From the NCBI RefSeq assembly GCF_006494815.1, contig NZ_CP041091.1, positions 3,114,501 through 3,178,500 on the forward strand: 64,000 nt of DNA, given 5' to 3'. Position 1 is the first letter of the stretch; every line of letters starts with the position of its first letter. This document shows, piece by piece, positions 1-10,688 of this stretch. Below the pieces are notes generated by a model, which was not told the origin of the DNA, searched no databases, and worked only from the letters and a program-made list of their open reading frames with translations. The stretch is from Nocardioides sambongensis (GTDB lineage: Bacteria > Actinomycetota > Actinomycetes > Propionibacteriales > Nocardioidaceae). Position numbers and translations under genes: made by a program.

Positions 1-1322
1 CGTCGGCAGAGGAGGATGAGGTTGTCGAGGCTGGTGGGGCCTGCGTCGGCCCAGTGTTGGATGTGGTGGGCGTCGCAGGCCAGGGGGAGGCGGGTGCAGC
101 CGGGGAAGGCGCAGTGTTGGTCGCGTAGCACGAGCGCGTTCCAGAGTCCGGGGGTCACGGTGCGGGTGCTGCGGCCCAGGTCGAGGATCTCGTTGTGGGT
201 GCCGAGGATGGCGGGGATGATCTCGGCGTCGCAGGCCAGGCGTCGGATGGCGAGGGCGGAGAGGGTGTGGCCGCCGGTGAGGGTGCCGGTGGGTAGGTGG
301 CCGGTGTGGCTGGTGGGGTCGGGCAGGCCGGTGGTGTGGTGGATGCCGCGGAATCCGGCGGGGTCGGCGCCGGCGGCCTTCTCGGTCAGGTCGGCCAGGT
401 TCATGGTGATGGTGATCCGGGCGGTGGTGCCGTGGGCGCGGGGGAGCTGGTCGGTGGCTTGGTAGCGGGTGGCGAGCTCGACCAGGGCGTCCCACATCCG
501 CACGCCGGCTTCGCGGGGGTCGCGGCCGTCGTGGCGGCAGCCGGCCTCGGGGCAGCGGCGGCGGGTGCTGGGGGTGTTGGGGTCGTGCAGGAGGGGTCCG
601 TCGTCGGGCAGCGGGGTGCCGCCGCAGGCGCCGGGCTCGGTGGTGGCCGGTGCCGCGAGTGGCATCAGGATGGTCTTGACGAGCTCGGTCTCCTCGATGG
701 TGGCGTAGCCCTTGATCCGGACCCCGCCGAGGTGGTCGGGGGCGAAGGAGAGGAACCGGGCGTGGTGGGCGCCGCGTTCGGCGCGGGGTTTGTCGAGGTC
801 GGCGCGGAGCAGCTCGCCGTCGGGGTCGAGCTCGCGGACCACCTCACCGAAGGCGTGGTCGAGGTCGGTGGCATCGACCCCGGCCTGGGCGACCCGGTCC
901 AGCATCAGTGCGGCGGCGTCCTCGCGTAGCTCGGGCACGTGGGGCAGGGTGGCGACGCGGCGCGCGATCACACCGGCCTGCGCGAAGGAGATCCGTCCCT
1001 GGGTCAGTGCGTCACGGACCGCGGGCAGGTCCTGGGTCTGTTGCGCGACCCGCACCCACGCGGTGCCTGAGCCCTTGCGGCCGCCGGTGGCATGGGTGAG
1101 CAGCTCCTTGGTCGAGGCCCACCCCAGCTCGTGGGCCACGTCGTGTTCCTCCAGCGCCTCGGCCAGACCCACCATCACCCCGTCCAGCACGGCCCGCGTG
1201 CACGCGGCCAGGGCCAGCACCTCAACGAGCTCGGCCGATGCCACCGGCTGGGCCTGTTCGGCCGAGGCGAGGGCATCGACGGCCGCGGAGACCGTCCGCA
1301 GTGCCTCGGTGAGTGTGCCCAT
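1..1322 (-). CDS. DUF222 (13E12 repeat) HNH endonuclease domain protein, 3' end outside window
   Basis: Reading the minus strand from an ATG at 1322 gives an open frame to the window edge (about 440 residues) beginning MGTLTEALRTVSAAVDALAS. An alpha-helical DUF222 region fills the first 300 residues or so. The visible C-terminus carries the HNH core CAFPGCTRLPLACDAHHIQHW, ending in NLILLCR, with a CxxC zinc knuckle and the DAHHI catalytic block. This is the 13E12 repeat family, multicopy in actinobacteria and related to McrA-like HNH nucleases. Its cellular role is unsettled. A perfect LexA-type palindrome lies 12 bp upstream of the start, so expression after DNA damage is likely. Only the last residues are missing, because of the window edge. 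Confidence 0.88.
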   Translation of the reverse strand, partial: MGTLTEALRTVSAAVDALASAEQAQPVASAELVEVLALAACTRAVLDGVMVGLAEALEEHDVAHELGWASTKELLTHATGGRKGSGTAWVRVAQQTQDLPAVRDALTQGRISFAQAGVIARRVATLPHVPELREDAAALMLDRVAQAGVDATDLDHAFGEVVRELDPDGELLRADLDKPRAERGAHHARFLSFAPDHLGGVRIKGYATIEETELVKTILMPLAAPATTEPGACGGTPLPDDGPLLHDPNTPSTRRRCPEAGCRHDGRDPREAGVRMWDALVELATRYQATDQLPRAHGTTARITITMNLADLTEKAAGADPAGFRGIHHTTGLPDPTSHTGHLPTGTLTGGHTLSALAIRRLACDAEIIPAILGTHNEILDLGRSTRTVTPGLWNALVLRDQHCAFPGCTRLPLACDAHHIQHWADAGPTSLDNLILLCR

Positions 1323-1333
1323 GCCCCATGATA

Positions 1334-1349
1334 TCGAACACGTGTTCGA
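1334..1349. promoter_or_regulatory. LexA/SOS box
   Basis: The 16 bp sequence TCGAACACGTGTTCGA is a perfect palindrome. It fits the mycobacterial and actinobacterial LexA consensus TCGAAC-N4-GTTCGA at every position. It sits 12 bp upstream of the DUF222/HNH start and 93 bp upstream of the divergent MFS gene. The close spacing favours the HNH gene as target. Confidence 0.82.
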
Positions 1350-1441
1350 ACGATCAAGGGCTGATCCACACCCTCTGCCGACGCACGACGGGACGCACGA
1401 CGCGACCGCATCACAGGATCGCAGTCGGGTATTGGATCTGC

Positions 1442-2956
1442 ATGGGAGCAGAGACCGGACGGATCACCACCGACATCCCCGCGCGGCTGGACCGGCTGCC
1501 GTGGGCCCGGTGGCACTGGCTGATCGTCGTCGGACTCGGCACCGTCTGGATCCTCGACGGCCTCGAGGTGACCATCGTCGGGTCGCTCTCCGCGGCGTTG
1601 AAGGACCCGGACACCGGCCTGGGTCTCAGCAGCTCCGACGTCGGCCTCGCCGGCGCGATCTACGTCGCCGGCGCCTGCCTCGGTGCGCTCTTCTTCGGCC
1701 AGCTGACCGACCGGTTCGGCCGCAAGCGACTCTTCCTGGTGACGCTGGTCGTCTACACCGTGGCCACGGTGCTCACCGCGTTCGCTCCCGCCGCCTGGTG
1801 GTACTTCGGCGCCCGGTTCCTGACCGGTTTCGGCATCGGCGGTGAGTACGCCGCGATCAACTCCGCGATCGACGAGCTGATCCCGGCCTCCCACCGCGGC
1901 CGGGTGGACGTGGTGATCAACGGCTCCTACTGGCTCGGGGCGGCCGGTGGTGCGCTGCTGACCATCCCGCTGCTGGACCCGACACTGATCCCCGCGGAGT
2001 GGGGCTGGCGCCTGGCGTTCGGCCTCGGCGCGGTCCTCGCGGTCGGCATCCTGGTGGTGCGACGCAACGTGCCGGAGAGCCCGCGGTGGCTCTTCATCCA
2101 CGGCCGCGAGGAGGATGCCGAGCGGATCGTGCAGCGCATCGAGCGCACGATCGAGGAGGAGACCGGCGCCGAACTGCCCGCGGCGGAGGAGACGATCACG
2201 CTGCGCCAACGGCGCACCATCCCGTTCCGGATGATCGCCCGCACCGTCTTCACCCTCTACCCGCGGCGCACCATCCTTTGCTTCTCCCTCTTCGTGGGCC
2301 AGGCGTTCCTCTACAACGCGTTCTTCTTCACCTACGGCGACACCCTGAGCACATTCCTCGGCGTGGACCAGACCGGGTGGTACCTGGCGGTCTTCGCGCT
2401 GAGCAACTTCGCCGGAGCGCTGCTGCTCAGCCCGCTCTTCGACCGGATCGGGCGGGTGCAGATGATCAGCTTCACCTACATCCTCTCCGGGCTGCTGCTC
2501 ACCCTGGCCGGGGTGCTGCTGGGATCGCTGACCGCGACCAGCCTCACCGCGCTGGGCGCCGCGACCTTCTTCTTCGCCTCGGCCGGGGCGAGCGCGGCGT
2601 ACCTGACCGCCAGCGAGATCTTCCCGATGGAGACCCGGGCGCTGTGCATCGCGTTCTTCTACGCGATCGGCACCGCCGCGGGCGGGATCAGCGGCCCGCT
2701 GCTGTTCGGCTGGCTGATCGACCGCGCGTCGGCGAGCGGCGACATCACCGGCATCGCGGTCGGCTACTTCATCGGGGCCGCGCTGATGATCGCCGCGGGC
2801 GTGGTGGAGATCCTGCTCGGCGTCCGTGCCGAGGGCCGCTCGCTGGAGAGCATCGCGCAGCCGCTGACCGTCGACGACGCCGCGGAGGGCGACGGGACGG
2901 GCGAGGGCGACGTCAGTGCGCCAGGTCCGGGTCCCAGCGGTTCGCGATCAGCTTGA
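1442..2956 (+). CDS. MFS transporter (sugar/metabolite:H+ symporter type)
   Basis: A 504-residue protein with about twelve hydrophobic segments. The MFS loop motif DRFGRK lies at residues 90-95 after TM2, and GIGGEYAAINS follows near TM4, typical of the sugar/aromatic-acid porter branch. The frame is open further upstream, but the added residues are unlike the family, so the ATG at 1442 just before MGAETGRITT is preferred. It should sit in the cytoplasmic membrane and move a small organic solute with protons. The substrate cannot be read from sequence. The C-terminal tail is Gly/Pro-rich, and its last 44 bp overlap the convergent SnoaL-like gene. Confidence 0.85.
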   Translation: MGAETGRITTDIPARLDRLPWARWHWLIVVGLGTVWILDGLEVTIVGSLSAALKDPDTGLGLSSSDVGLAGAIYVAGACLGALFFGQLTDRFGRKRLFLVTLVVYTVATVLTAFAPAAWWYFGARFLTGFGIGGEYAAINSAIDELIPASHRGRVDVVINGSYWLGAAGGALLTIPLLDPTLIPAEWGWRLAFGLGAVLAVGILVVRRNVPESPRWLFIHGREEDAERIVQRIERTIEEETGAELPAAEETITLRQRRTIPFRMIARTVFTLYPRRTILCFSLFVGQAFLYNAFFFTYGDTLSTFLGVDQTGWYLAVFALSNFAGALLLSPLFDRIGRVQMISFTYILSGLLLTLAGVLLGSLTATSLTALGAATFFFASAGASAAYLTASEIFPMETRALCIAFFYAIGTAAGGISGPLLFGWLIDRASASGDITGIAVGYFIGAALMIAAGVVEILLGVRAEGRSLESIAQPLTVDDAAEGDGTGEGDVSAPGPGPSGSRSA

Positions 2957-3395
2957 AGCTGGGCGTGTCCTTGTGGGAGGTCACCGCCTCGTAGATCCGC
3001 TCGTAGGAGGTCGCCGCGATCCGCCAGCGCCCGTCGGCGTCGCGCCGGTACTCGTCGTTGTAGTAGCCGGCGCCGCGGACGGTGACCTCGAAGTCCGGCA
3101 CGATGACGGTGTCCTCGAACGCCCAGGAGGCGGTGGCGCGGTCGCCGTCGACGTCGATCTCGGGGTGCTGCGCGATGTGCACGGTGACGGTCCCGTTGCT
3201 CAGGTTCTCCCGCATCGAGGCGACCACCGCGTCGCGGCTGTCGAAGTGCAGCGGCTCGCCCATCGCCTTCGTGCCGTACCGCGCCCGGACGTCCTCGGCC
3301 AGACAGTCGCCGAACTCGTCCCAGAGCTTGAGGTCCAGGGTGCGGAAGTAGCGGTACTTGAGGCGCTTGATCGACTCGATCGCTTCGAGGTCCAT
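2913..3395 (-). CDS. SnoaL-like / NTF2-fold protein
   Basis: A 160-residue protein starting MDLEAIESIKRLKYRYFRTL, with the alpha+beta cone fold pattern of the SnoaL_4 group: an N-terminal helix pair, then WDEFGDCLAEDV, HIAQHPEIDVDG and a C-terminal strand around WRIAATSYERIYE. Members are small hydrolases, isomerases or hydroxylase-like enzymes, and the function of this one is unknown. The ATG at 3395 is chosen because upstream codons lose similarity and become Arg-rich. It overlaps the 3' end of the convergent MFS gene. A reductase gene lies upstream on the same strand, 59 bp away. Confidence 0.75.
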   Translation of the reverse strand: MDLEAIESIKRLKYRYFRTLDLKLWDEFGDCLAEDVRARYGTKAMGEPLHFDSRDAVVASMRENLSNGTVTVHIAQHPEIDVDGDRATASWAFEDTVIVPDFEVTVRGAGYYNDEYRRDADGRWRIAATSYERIYEAVTSHKDTPSFKLIANRWDPDLAH

Positions 3396-3454
3396 GCCCG
3401 GAGACTGCCAGAGAACCAGAACCTGTTCTAGTGCGCTGACCGGTGAACGGGAGG

Positions 3455-5355
<1,901 letters not shown>

Positions 5356-5456
5356 GTCTCCACGGTAGGTCGGCGTGCCCGATCCAGGCAGGCACTGGCG
5401 TTACCCGGATAGAGCGTCACTCCCGCGACGACACCCGGGGAGGTTCACTGGGGACC

Positions 5457-6514
5457 ATGCGAGCAACCGTCATGTACGGCGCGGGTGACGTCCGCGTGCA
5501 GACCCTGCCCGACCCGACCATCCAAGCCCCACCGACGCCATCGTGCGCACCGTGCGGTCCTGCATCTGCGGCTCCGACCTGCACCCCTACCACTCGATGC
5601 CGGCCACCTCGTCCGGGGAGCCCGGCAACCCGATGGGCCACGAGCTGATCGGCGTCGTCGAGGAGATCGGCTCCGAGGTGACCGGCGTGCGCCGAGGCGA
5701 CTTCGTGGTCGTCCCCTTCGCCTTCTCCGACAACACCTGCGCGATCTGCCGGGACGGCTTCCAGACCGCCTGCCCGCACGGTGGCTTCTACGGCAGTCCC
5801 GAGGTCGGCGGCCTGCAGGCCCAGCTCGCCCGGATCCCGCAGGCCTCCGGCAGCCTGGTCAAGGTTCCCGACGTCTCCCCCGACAGCGCGGACGAGGCCC
5901 TGCTGGCCTCGCTGCTCACCCTCTCCGACGTCTACCTCACCGGCTACCACGCCGCCTTCATGGCCGACGTCCGGCCGGGCCAGACGGTCACCGTGGTCGG
6001 CGACGGCGCGGTCGGCCTCGGCGCGGTGCTCGCGGCCCGCCAGATGGGCGCCGAGCAGATCATCCTGATGGGCCGCCACCGGGCGCGGACCGACCTCGGC
6101 CGCGAGTTCGGCGCCACCGACGTGGTCGCCGAGCGGGGCGAGGAGGGCGTCGCGAAGGTGATGGAGCTGACCGGGGGCCTCGGCTCCCAGGTGGTGCTCG
6201 AGGCGGTCGGGCACATGCCCGCCTACGAGCAGTCCTACGGCGTGGTCCGCCCCGGCGGCGTGATCAGCCGGGTCGGCGTACCCCAGTACGAGAAGGCGCC
6301 GATCGGGTTCGGCTCGCTGTTCGGGAAGAACGCCCGGCTGGCGGGCGGCCCGGCGCCGGTGCGTGCCTATCTCGAGGACGCGATCACTCAGGTGCTCGCC
6401 GGCGAGATCGACCCGGGGAAGGTCTTCGACCGCACCGTCGACATCGAGGACGTCCCGGCCGGTTACGCGGCCATGGACGACCGCACCGCCCTCAAGGTCA
6501 TGGTCACGCCCTGA
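5457..6514 (+). pseudogene. Zinc-dependent alcohol dehydrogenase, split by a one-base frameshift
   Basis: Frame 1 from the ATG at 5457 encodes the usual N-terminus (MRATVMYGAGDVRVQTLPDP). The rest of the family sequence, from VRTVRSCICGSDLHPYHSM onward, continues in a different frame to 6514. The shift falls at a run of four C at 5527-5530. One more C would give DPTIQAPTDAIVRTV, as expected. The body is otherwise intact: catalytic-zinc Cys in CICGSDLH, the GHE zinc ligand and Rossmann motif GDGAVGLGAV. A GTG at 5543 could start a shortened protein lacking the first beta strands. This is either a recent mutation or a homopolymer sequencing error. It is followed 47 bp later by an aldo/keto reductase in the same direction. 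Confidence 0.82.
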
Positions 6515-6561
6515 CGCAGTCGCCACCACCGAGACCACCGAGAACAAGGAGACGAGCAACG

Positions 6562-7440
6562 ATGGACATGATCACTCTCAACAACGGCGTCACCCTCCCC
6601 GCCGTGGGCTTCGGGGTCTTCCAGACCCCGCCGGAGGAGACCCGCGCCGCGGTCCGCACCGCACTCGACGCCGGATACCGCCACATCGACACCGCCGCGG
6701 CCTACGGCAACGAACGTGAGGTCGGCGAGGCCATCGCCGCCTCCGGGCTGGACCGGGACGAGGTCTTCGTCGAGACCAAGGTCTGGATCAGCGACTTCGG
6801 CTACGACGCCACCCGTCATGCGTTCGACAAGAGCGCCGGCAAGCTCGGCGTCGACCAGATCGACCTCTTCATCCTGCACCAGGCCCTGCCGAGCCGGTTC
6901 GACCTGACCCTGGAGGCCTACCGGGCGCTGGAGAGCCTGCTGGCCGAGCAGAAGGTGCGGGCGATCGGCGTCAGCAACTTCATGCCCGACCACCTCGAGC
7001 GGCTGCTGGGCGAGTCCGAGGTGGTGCCGGCGGTGAACCAGATCGAGGTGCATCCCTACTTCCGCCAGCCCGGGCTGTTGGCGTTCGACACCGAGCACGG
7101 CATCCTCAACCAGGCCTGGTCCCCGATCGGCGGCATCACCTTCTACCGGGACGGTGAGCACCGCAGCACCCTGGAGGATCCGGTGATCACTGAGCTGGCC
7201 GAGCGTCACGGCCGCACCCCGGCGCAGGTGATGCTGCGCTGGCACCTGCAGCAGGGTCGTCAGGTGATCCCCAAGTCGGTCACGCCGAGCCGGATCGTGG
7301 AGAACCTCGCGGTCACCGACTTCACGCTCTCTCCCGAGGAGCTCGGCGCGATCGACGCCCTCGACACCGGTCGCCGGGGCGGGCCCGAGCCGGAGGCGGT
7401 CACCCTGGAGAACTTCGGCCGCGAGATCCCGGAGGCCTGA
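6562..7440 (+). CDS. Aldo/keto reductase (2,5-didehydrogluconate reductase-like)
   Basis: A 292-residue aldo/keto reductase of the AKR5 type. The tetrad is Asp43, Tyr48 (HIDTAAAYGNE), Lys73 (VETKVW) and His106 (FILHQAL). The C-terminal IPKSVTPSRIVEN block contacts the NADPH phosphate. The ATG at 6562 follows an AAGGAG ribosome site at the proper distance. It lies 47 bp behind the dehydrogenase gene and probably shares its transcript, so the pair may interconvert carbonyls and alcohols on a shared substrate. A hairpin at 7457-7490 ends the unit. Confidence 0.9.
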   Translation: MDMITLNNGVTLPAVGFGVFQTPPEETRAAVRTALDAGYRHIDTAAAYGNEREVGEAIAASGLDRDEVFVETKVWISDFGYDATRHAFDKSAGKLGVDQIDLFILHQALPSRFDLTLEAYRALESLLAEQKVRAIGVSNFMPDHLERLLGESEVVPAVNQIEVHPYFRQPGLLAFDTEHGILNQAWSPIGGITFYRDGEHRSTLEDPVITELAERHGRTPAQVMLRWHLQQGRQVIPKSVTPSRIVENLAVTDFTLSPEELGAIDALDTGRRGGPEPEAVTLENFGREIPEA

Positions 7441-7456
7441 CCCTCACGCTCGGCGC

Positions 7457-7490
7457 GGCTGACCTCGGCGTGGGGCGCCCGAGGTCAGCC
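7457..7490. terminator. Bidirectional hairpin between convergent genes
   Basis: GGCTGACCTCGG pairs with CCGAGGTCAGCC (12 bp) around a 10-nt loop. It starts 17 bp after the aldo/keto reductase stop and overlaps the stop of the convergent SnoaL-like gene. No clear T-run is present, as is usual in very high-GC genomes. Confidence 0.6.
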
Positions 7491-7889
7491 CGCGTTGCGC
7501 TCCATCCACTCCTGCGCGGCCGCCTGGATCGCCGGGAACCGCTCTGCCATCCGCTCCGAGAGAGCCTGCGCGGCCTTGAGCGGGCGGACCATCACCATGA
7601 AGTCGACGACCTTGCCCTCGTCGTCGAGCACCAGGAAGTCGCAACCGGTGATCTCCAGGCCGTCGACCTTCGCCTCGAAGACGAGCGCCTGGTTGGGGCC
7701 GTCGACCATCTGCCGCACGTAGCGGAAGTCCTCGAACACCTCCACCACCGAGCGGAGGATCGCGGTGGTGATCGCCTTGCCCGGATAGGGCTTGAACGCG
7801 ACCGGGCTCCGGAACACCACGTCGTCGGCCAGCAGCGCCTCGACGGCGTCCATGTCCTTGGCCTCGATCGCCTCACGCACTGCGTTCAT
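7485..7889 (-). CDS. SnoaL-like / NTF2-fold protein
   Basis: A 134-residue protein (MNAVREAIEAKDMDAVEALL) with the standard NTF2-like pattern: helix, then LADDVVFRSPVAFKPYPG, a central strand block VFEDFRYVRQMVDG and a C-terminal strand near FLVLDDEGKVVDFMVMVRP. Close relatives are limonene-epoxide-hydrolase-like or steroid-isomerase-like proteins, but no activity can be assigned. It is a single gene on the minus strand, 141 bp downstream of the CoA-transferase operon. Confidence 0.78.
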   Translation of the reverse strand: MNAVREAIEAKDMDAVEALLADDVVFRSPVAFKPYPGKAITTAILRSVVEVFEDFRYVRQMVDGPNQALVFEAKVDGLEITGCDFLVLDDEGKVVDFMVMVRPLKAAQALSERMAERFPAIQAAAQEWMERNAG

Positions 7890-7988
7890 CCACGCGCACC
7901 CATCTAGTCAACTTGTTGAATAGGTACGACGGTAACCGATCGCCCCGCGGGCGACCACCCGCGCCCCGGCCACCGTCGGCGCCGGCCC

Positions 7989-8033
7989 GACCGGCGGCGG
8001 TCAGACCGGCGGCGGTCAGACCGGCGGCGGTCA
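7989..8033. repeat. Three tandem 15-bp hairpin units
   Basis: GACCGGCGGCGGTCA is repeated exactly three times at 7989-8003, 8004-8018 and 8019-8033. Each unit folds by itself (GACCG/CGGTC around GCGG). The last unit contains the stop codon of the CoA-transferase beta gene, so the array forms the start of its 3' untranslated region and may act as a terminator or a barrier against RNA decay. Confidence 0.85.
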
Positions 8034-8672
8034 GACGCGCAGCTCGGGCTCGGTCTTCTCCCGGACCTCGGCCTCGGTGACGCCGGGCGCGAGCTCGACC
8101 AGCCGCAGGCCGCCGCCCTCGGAGGCGGGGACGACGTCGAGGACGCAGAGGTCGGTGATGATCCGCTGCACCACGCCGCGGCCGGTGTACGGCAGCGAGC
8201 ACTCCTCGACGATCTTGTAGGAGCCGTCCCGAGCGACGTGCTCCATCAGCACGATCACCTTCTTGGCGCCGTGGACCAGGTCCATCGCGCCACCCATCCC
8301 CTTGACCATCTTGCCGGGGATCATCCAGTTGGCGATGTCGCCGGCCGCCGAGACCTGCATGGCGCCGAGGATCGCGCTGTCGATCTTGCCGCCGCGGATC
8401 ATCCCGAAGCTGGTGGCGGAGTCGAAGAAGCTCGCTCCCGTGCGGACGGTCACGGTCTCCTTGCCGGCGTTGATCAGGTCGGCGTCGACGGCGTCCTCGG
8501 TCGGGTAGGCGCCGACCCCCAGGATCCCGTTCTCCGACTGCAGCACCAGCTCGACGTCGTCGGGCACGTAGTTGGGCACCAGCGTCGGCAGCCCGATCCC
8601 GAGGTTCACGTAGTCGCCGTCGGCGAGCTCCGCCGCCGCGCGGGTCGCCATCTGCTCCCGGTCCCACGCCAT
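8031..8672 (-). CDS. 3-oxoacid CoA-transferase, beta subunit
   Basis: A 213-residue subunit of the family I CoA-transferases. The catalytic glutamate is Glu47 in [10 protein letters not shown], which forms the glutamyl-CoA intermediate. The GxGGAMDL block follows near residue 130. The partner alpha subunit lies directly upstream with a 1-bp gap, so the pair forms one operon. It moves CoA from succinyl-CoA to a 3-oxoacid, typical of acetoacetate or 3-oxoadipate degradation. The opposite IclR regulator suits aromatic or ketone-body catabolism. Confidence 0.9.
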   Translation of the reverse strand: MAWDREQMATRAAAELADGDYVNLGIGLPTLVPNYVPDDVELVLQSENGILGVGAYPTEDAVDADLINAGKETVTVRTGASFFDSATSFGMIRGGKIDSAILGAMQVSAAGDIANWMIPGKMVKGMGGAMDLVHGAKKVIVLMEHVARDGSYKIVEECSLPYTGRGVVQRIITDLCVLDVVPASEGGGLRLVELAPGVTEAEVREKTEPELRV

Positions 8673-8673
8673 C

Positions 8674-9456
8674 TCAGGCCTCCTCGCCCGCGGACCGCAC
8701 GGTCCGCTTCTCGATCCGCTTCTCGACCGCCTGCTCAGGGGTGAGCGGCAGCACCCGGTGCACGTAGACGCCGGGGAGGTGCACGTCGTTGGGGTCGATC
8801 TCGCCGGGCTCGACGAGCTCCTCGACCTCGGCCACGGTGACCCGGCCGGCCATCGCGGCGAGGGGGTTGAAGTTGCGCGCCGAGTCCCGGAACAGGAGGT
8901 TGCCGTGCCGGTCGCCCTTCCAGGCCCGGATCAGCCCGAAGTCGGAGACGATCGCCTCCTCCAGGACGAACTCCTGCTCGCCGTCGCGGGTCTCGAAGGT
9001 CATCACCGGCTTGGCGGGCGACTCCTTGACCACGTTGCCGGCCGCGTCGTACCGCCAGGGCAGGCCGCCCTCGGCGACCTGGGTGCCGACGCCGGTGCGG
9101 GTGTAGAACGCGGCGATCCCGGAGCCGCCGGCGCGCATCCGCTCGGCCAGCGTGCCCTGCGGGGTCAGCTCGACCTCGAGCTCACCGGAGAGGTACTGCC
9201 GGGCGAACTCCTTGTTCTCCCCGACGTAGGAGGCCACCACCCGGCGCAGCCGTCCGGCTCCGAGCAGGAGGCCGAGCCCCCAGTCGTCCACACCGGCGTT
9301 GTTCGACACGACCTCCAGGTCGCGGGTCCCGGCTTCCAGGAGCGCCTGGATCAGCACCGACGGAATGCCGCAGAGCCCGAATCCGCCGACGGTGAGCACC
9401 GCTCCGTCCGGTACGTCGGCCACCGCCTCGGCTGCTGTTCGCACCACTTTGTCCAT
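8674..9456 (-). CDS. 3-oxoacid CoA-transferase, alpha subunit
   Basis: A 260-residue subunit with the CoA-binding glycine motif GGFGLCGIP at residues 24-32 and the [12 protein letters not shown] block near residue 50-60, both diagnostic of the alpha chain. It is the first gene of the two-gene operon and starts 102 bp from the divergent IclR regulator, whose likely operator lies in between. Together with the beta chain it forms the active heteromer. Confidence 0.9.
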   Translation of the reverse strand: MDKVVRTAAEAVADVPDGAVLTVGGFGLCGIPSVLIQALLEAGTRDLEVVSNNAGVDDWGLGLLLGAGRLRRVVASYVGENKEFARQYLSGELEVELTPQGTLAERMRAGGSGIAAFYTRTGVGTQVAEGGLPWRYDAAGNVVKESPAKPVMTFETRDGEQEFVLEEAIVSDFGLIRAWKGDRHGNLLFRDSARNFNPLAAMAGRVTVAEVEELVEPGEIDPNDVHLPGVYVHRVLPLTPEQAVEKRIEKRTVRSAGEEA

Positions 9457-9516
9457 GCTCCGATGAAAGATGGCCTCGCCGGACAGGTCAATGGGCGCCC
9501 GGTGAGCCGACGTTTT

Positions 9517-9561
9517 TCAATCGTTGAGTGATCGCCATCCACTGATAGCGTTCGTTGAGTG
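9517..9561. promoter_or_regulatory. Direct repeat, candidate IclR operator
   Basis: TCGTTGAGTG occurs at 9521-9530 and again at 9552-9561, 31 bp apart (about three helical turns). The first copy is part of a small inverted repeat TCAA-TCG-TTGA at 9517-9527. The second copy covers the GTG start of the IclR gene, which would suit autorepression. The location between scoA-like and iclR-like genes supports shared control. Confidence 0.5.
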
Positions 9562-10353
9562 AACACCCCTGCGGACGTGGTCGGGCGTGCCGGCGCGGTG
9601 CTGCGCGCGGTCTCGGTCAGCGAGCCCGCCGGCACCACCACCTCCGACGTGGCGCGGCAGACCGGCCTGGCCCGCCCCACCGCGCACCGACTGCTCACCT
9701 CGTTGCAGACCGAGGGGTTCTTGGACCGCGACGGCTCCGGGCGCTGGCTGCTCGGACCCGAGCTCTACCTGCTCGGCACCACCGCCGCCCACCGCTACGA
9801 CGTGACCGCGCTGGCCCAGCCGGTCGTCCGACGGCTGGCCCTGGAGACCGGGGAGAGCGCCTTCTTCTCCGCACGCCGCGGCGAGGAGACCGTCTGCCTG
9901 CTCCGCGAGGACGGCAGCTTCCCGATCCGCTCCCACGTCCTCCACGAGGGCATCCGCTTCCCGCTCGGGGTGGCCACCGCCGGCCTCGTCGTGCTGGCCT
10001 ACCTCCCCGCGGCCGAGGTCGACGACTACCTGGCCCGCACCGACCTCACCACCGAGTACGGCGAGCCGCACGCCGCCGCCGCGATCCGCGAGCGGATCCG
10101 GCGTACCCGCGAGGACGGCTACGCCCTCAACCCCGGCCTGATCGTCGAGGGCAGCTGGGGCATGGGGGCCGCCGTCTTCGACGCCGACGAGCGCCCCCGG
10201 TGGGCGTTGAGCCTGACCGGGATCGAGCAGCGCTTCCGCGACGAGCGGCGTCAGGAGCTGGGGCCGCTGCTGCTGCGGGCGGCGTACCAGCTGACCAGGA
10301 CCCTGCGCTCGGGCGCCTCCACCGGCGCGGTCGAAGGGGCCGGGCGTCGATGA
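9559..10353 (+). CDS. IclR-family transcriptional regulator
   Basis: A 264-residue regulator from GTG 9559. The winged helix-turn-helix covers about residues 9-65 (TSDVARQTGLARPTAHRLL). A GAF-like effector domain follows (about 80-250), with LGVATAGLVVLAYLP and RRTREDGYALNPGLIVEG. It is divergent from the CoA-transferase operon, which it most likely regulates. Its stop overlaps the start of the first SMR gene by 4 bp, so two efflux subunits are co-translated with it. This coupling is unusual, and the operon may hide an internal promoter. Confidence 0.88.
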   Translation: MNTPADVVGRAGAVLRAVSVSEPAGTTTSDVARQTGLARPTAHRLLTSLQTEGFLDRDGSGRWLLGPELYLLGTTAAHRYDVTALAQPVVRRLALETGESAFFSARRGEETVCLLREDGSFPIRSHVLHEGIRFPLGVATAGLVVLAYLPAAEVDDYLARTDLTTEYGEPHAAAAIRERIRRTREDGYALNPGLIVEGSWGMGAAVFDADERPRWALSLTGIEQRFRDERRQELGPLLLRAAYQLTRTLRSGASTGAVEGAGRR

Positions 10354-10688
10354 GGCGGTGGTGGCTGCTGACCGCGGCGATCGCCTCGGAGGTGACGGCG
10401 ACCCTGGCGCTCAAGGCGGCGCTGGACCTGCCGGTGCTCTACCTGGTCGTCGCCGTCGGGTACGTCGTCGCGTTCGGCCTGCTCGCGCTGACCCTGCGGG
10501 CCGGGATGGGGCTCGGGGTGGCCTACGGGATCTGGGGTGCGGCCGGTGCCGCCGGCACCGCGACCCTCGCCGCCCTCATCTGGAACGAGCCGCTGACCTG
10601 GGTGATGGCCCTCGGCATCGCCCTGGTGATGGTCGGCGTGGTCATGGTCGAGGCCGGTTCCCGGCACGGCCCGCAGGAGGTGCTGTGA
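10350..10688 (+). CDS. SMR efflux subunit, first of a pair
   Basis: A 112-residue protein with four transmembrane helices. The essential proton/substrate glutamate is at residue 14 (ASEVTATLALKAA), as in EmrE. The helix 3 signature AYGIWGAAGAAGT is present. It overlaps both the IclR gene upstream and the second SMR gene downstream, by 4 and 4 bp. Tandem SMR genes usually encode an obligate heterodimer (EbrAB or YkkCD type) that exports cationic compounds or guanidine-like metabolites by proton antiport. Confidence 0.9.
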   Translation: MRRWWLLTAAIASEVTATLALKAALDLPVLYLVVAVGYVVAFGLLALTLRAGMGLGVAYGIWGAAGAAGTATLAALIWNEPLTWVMALGIALVMVGVVMVEAGSRHGPQEVL

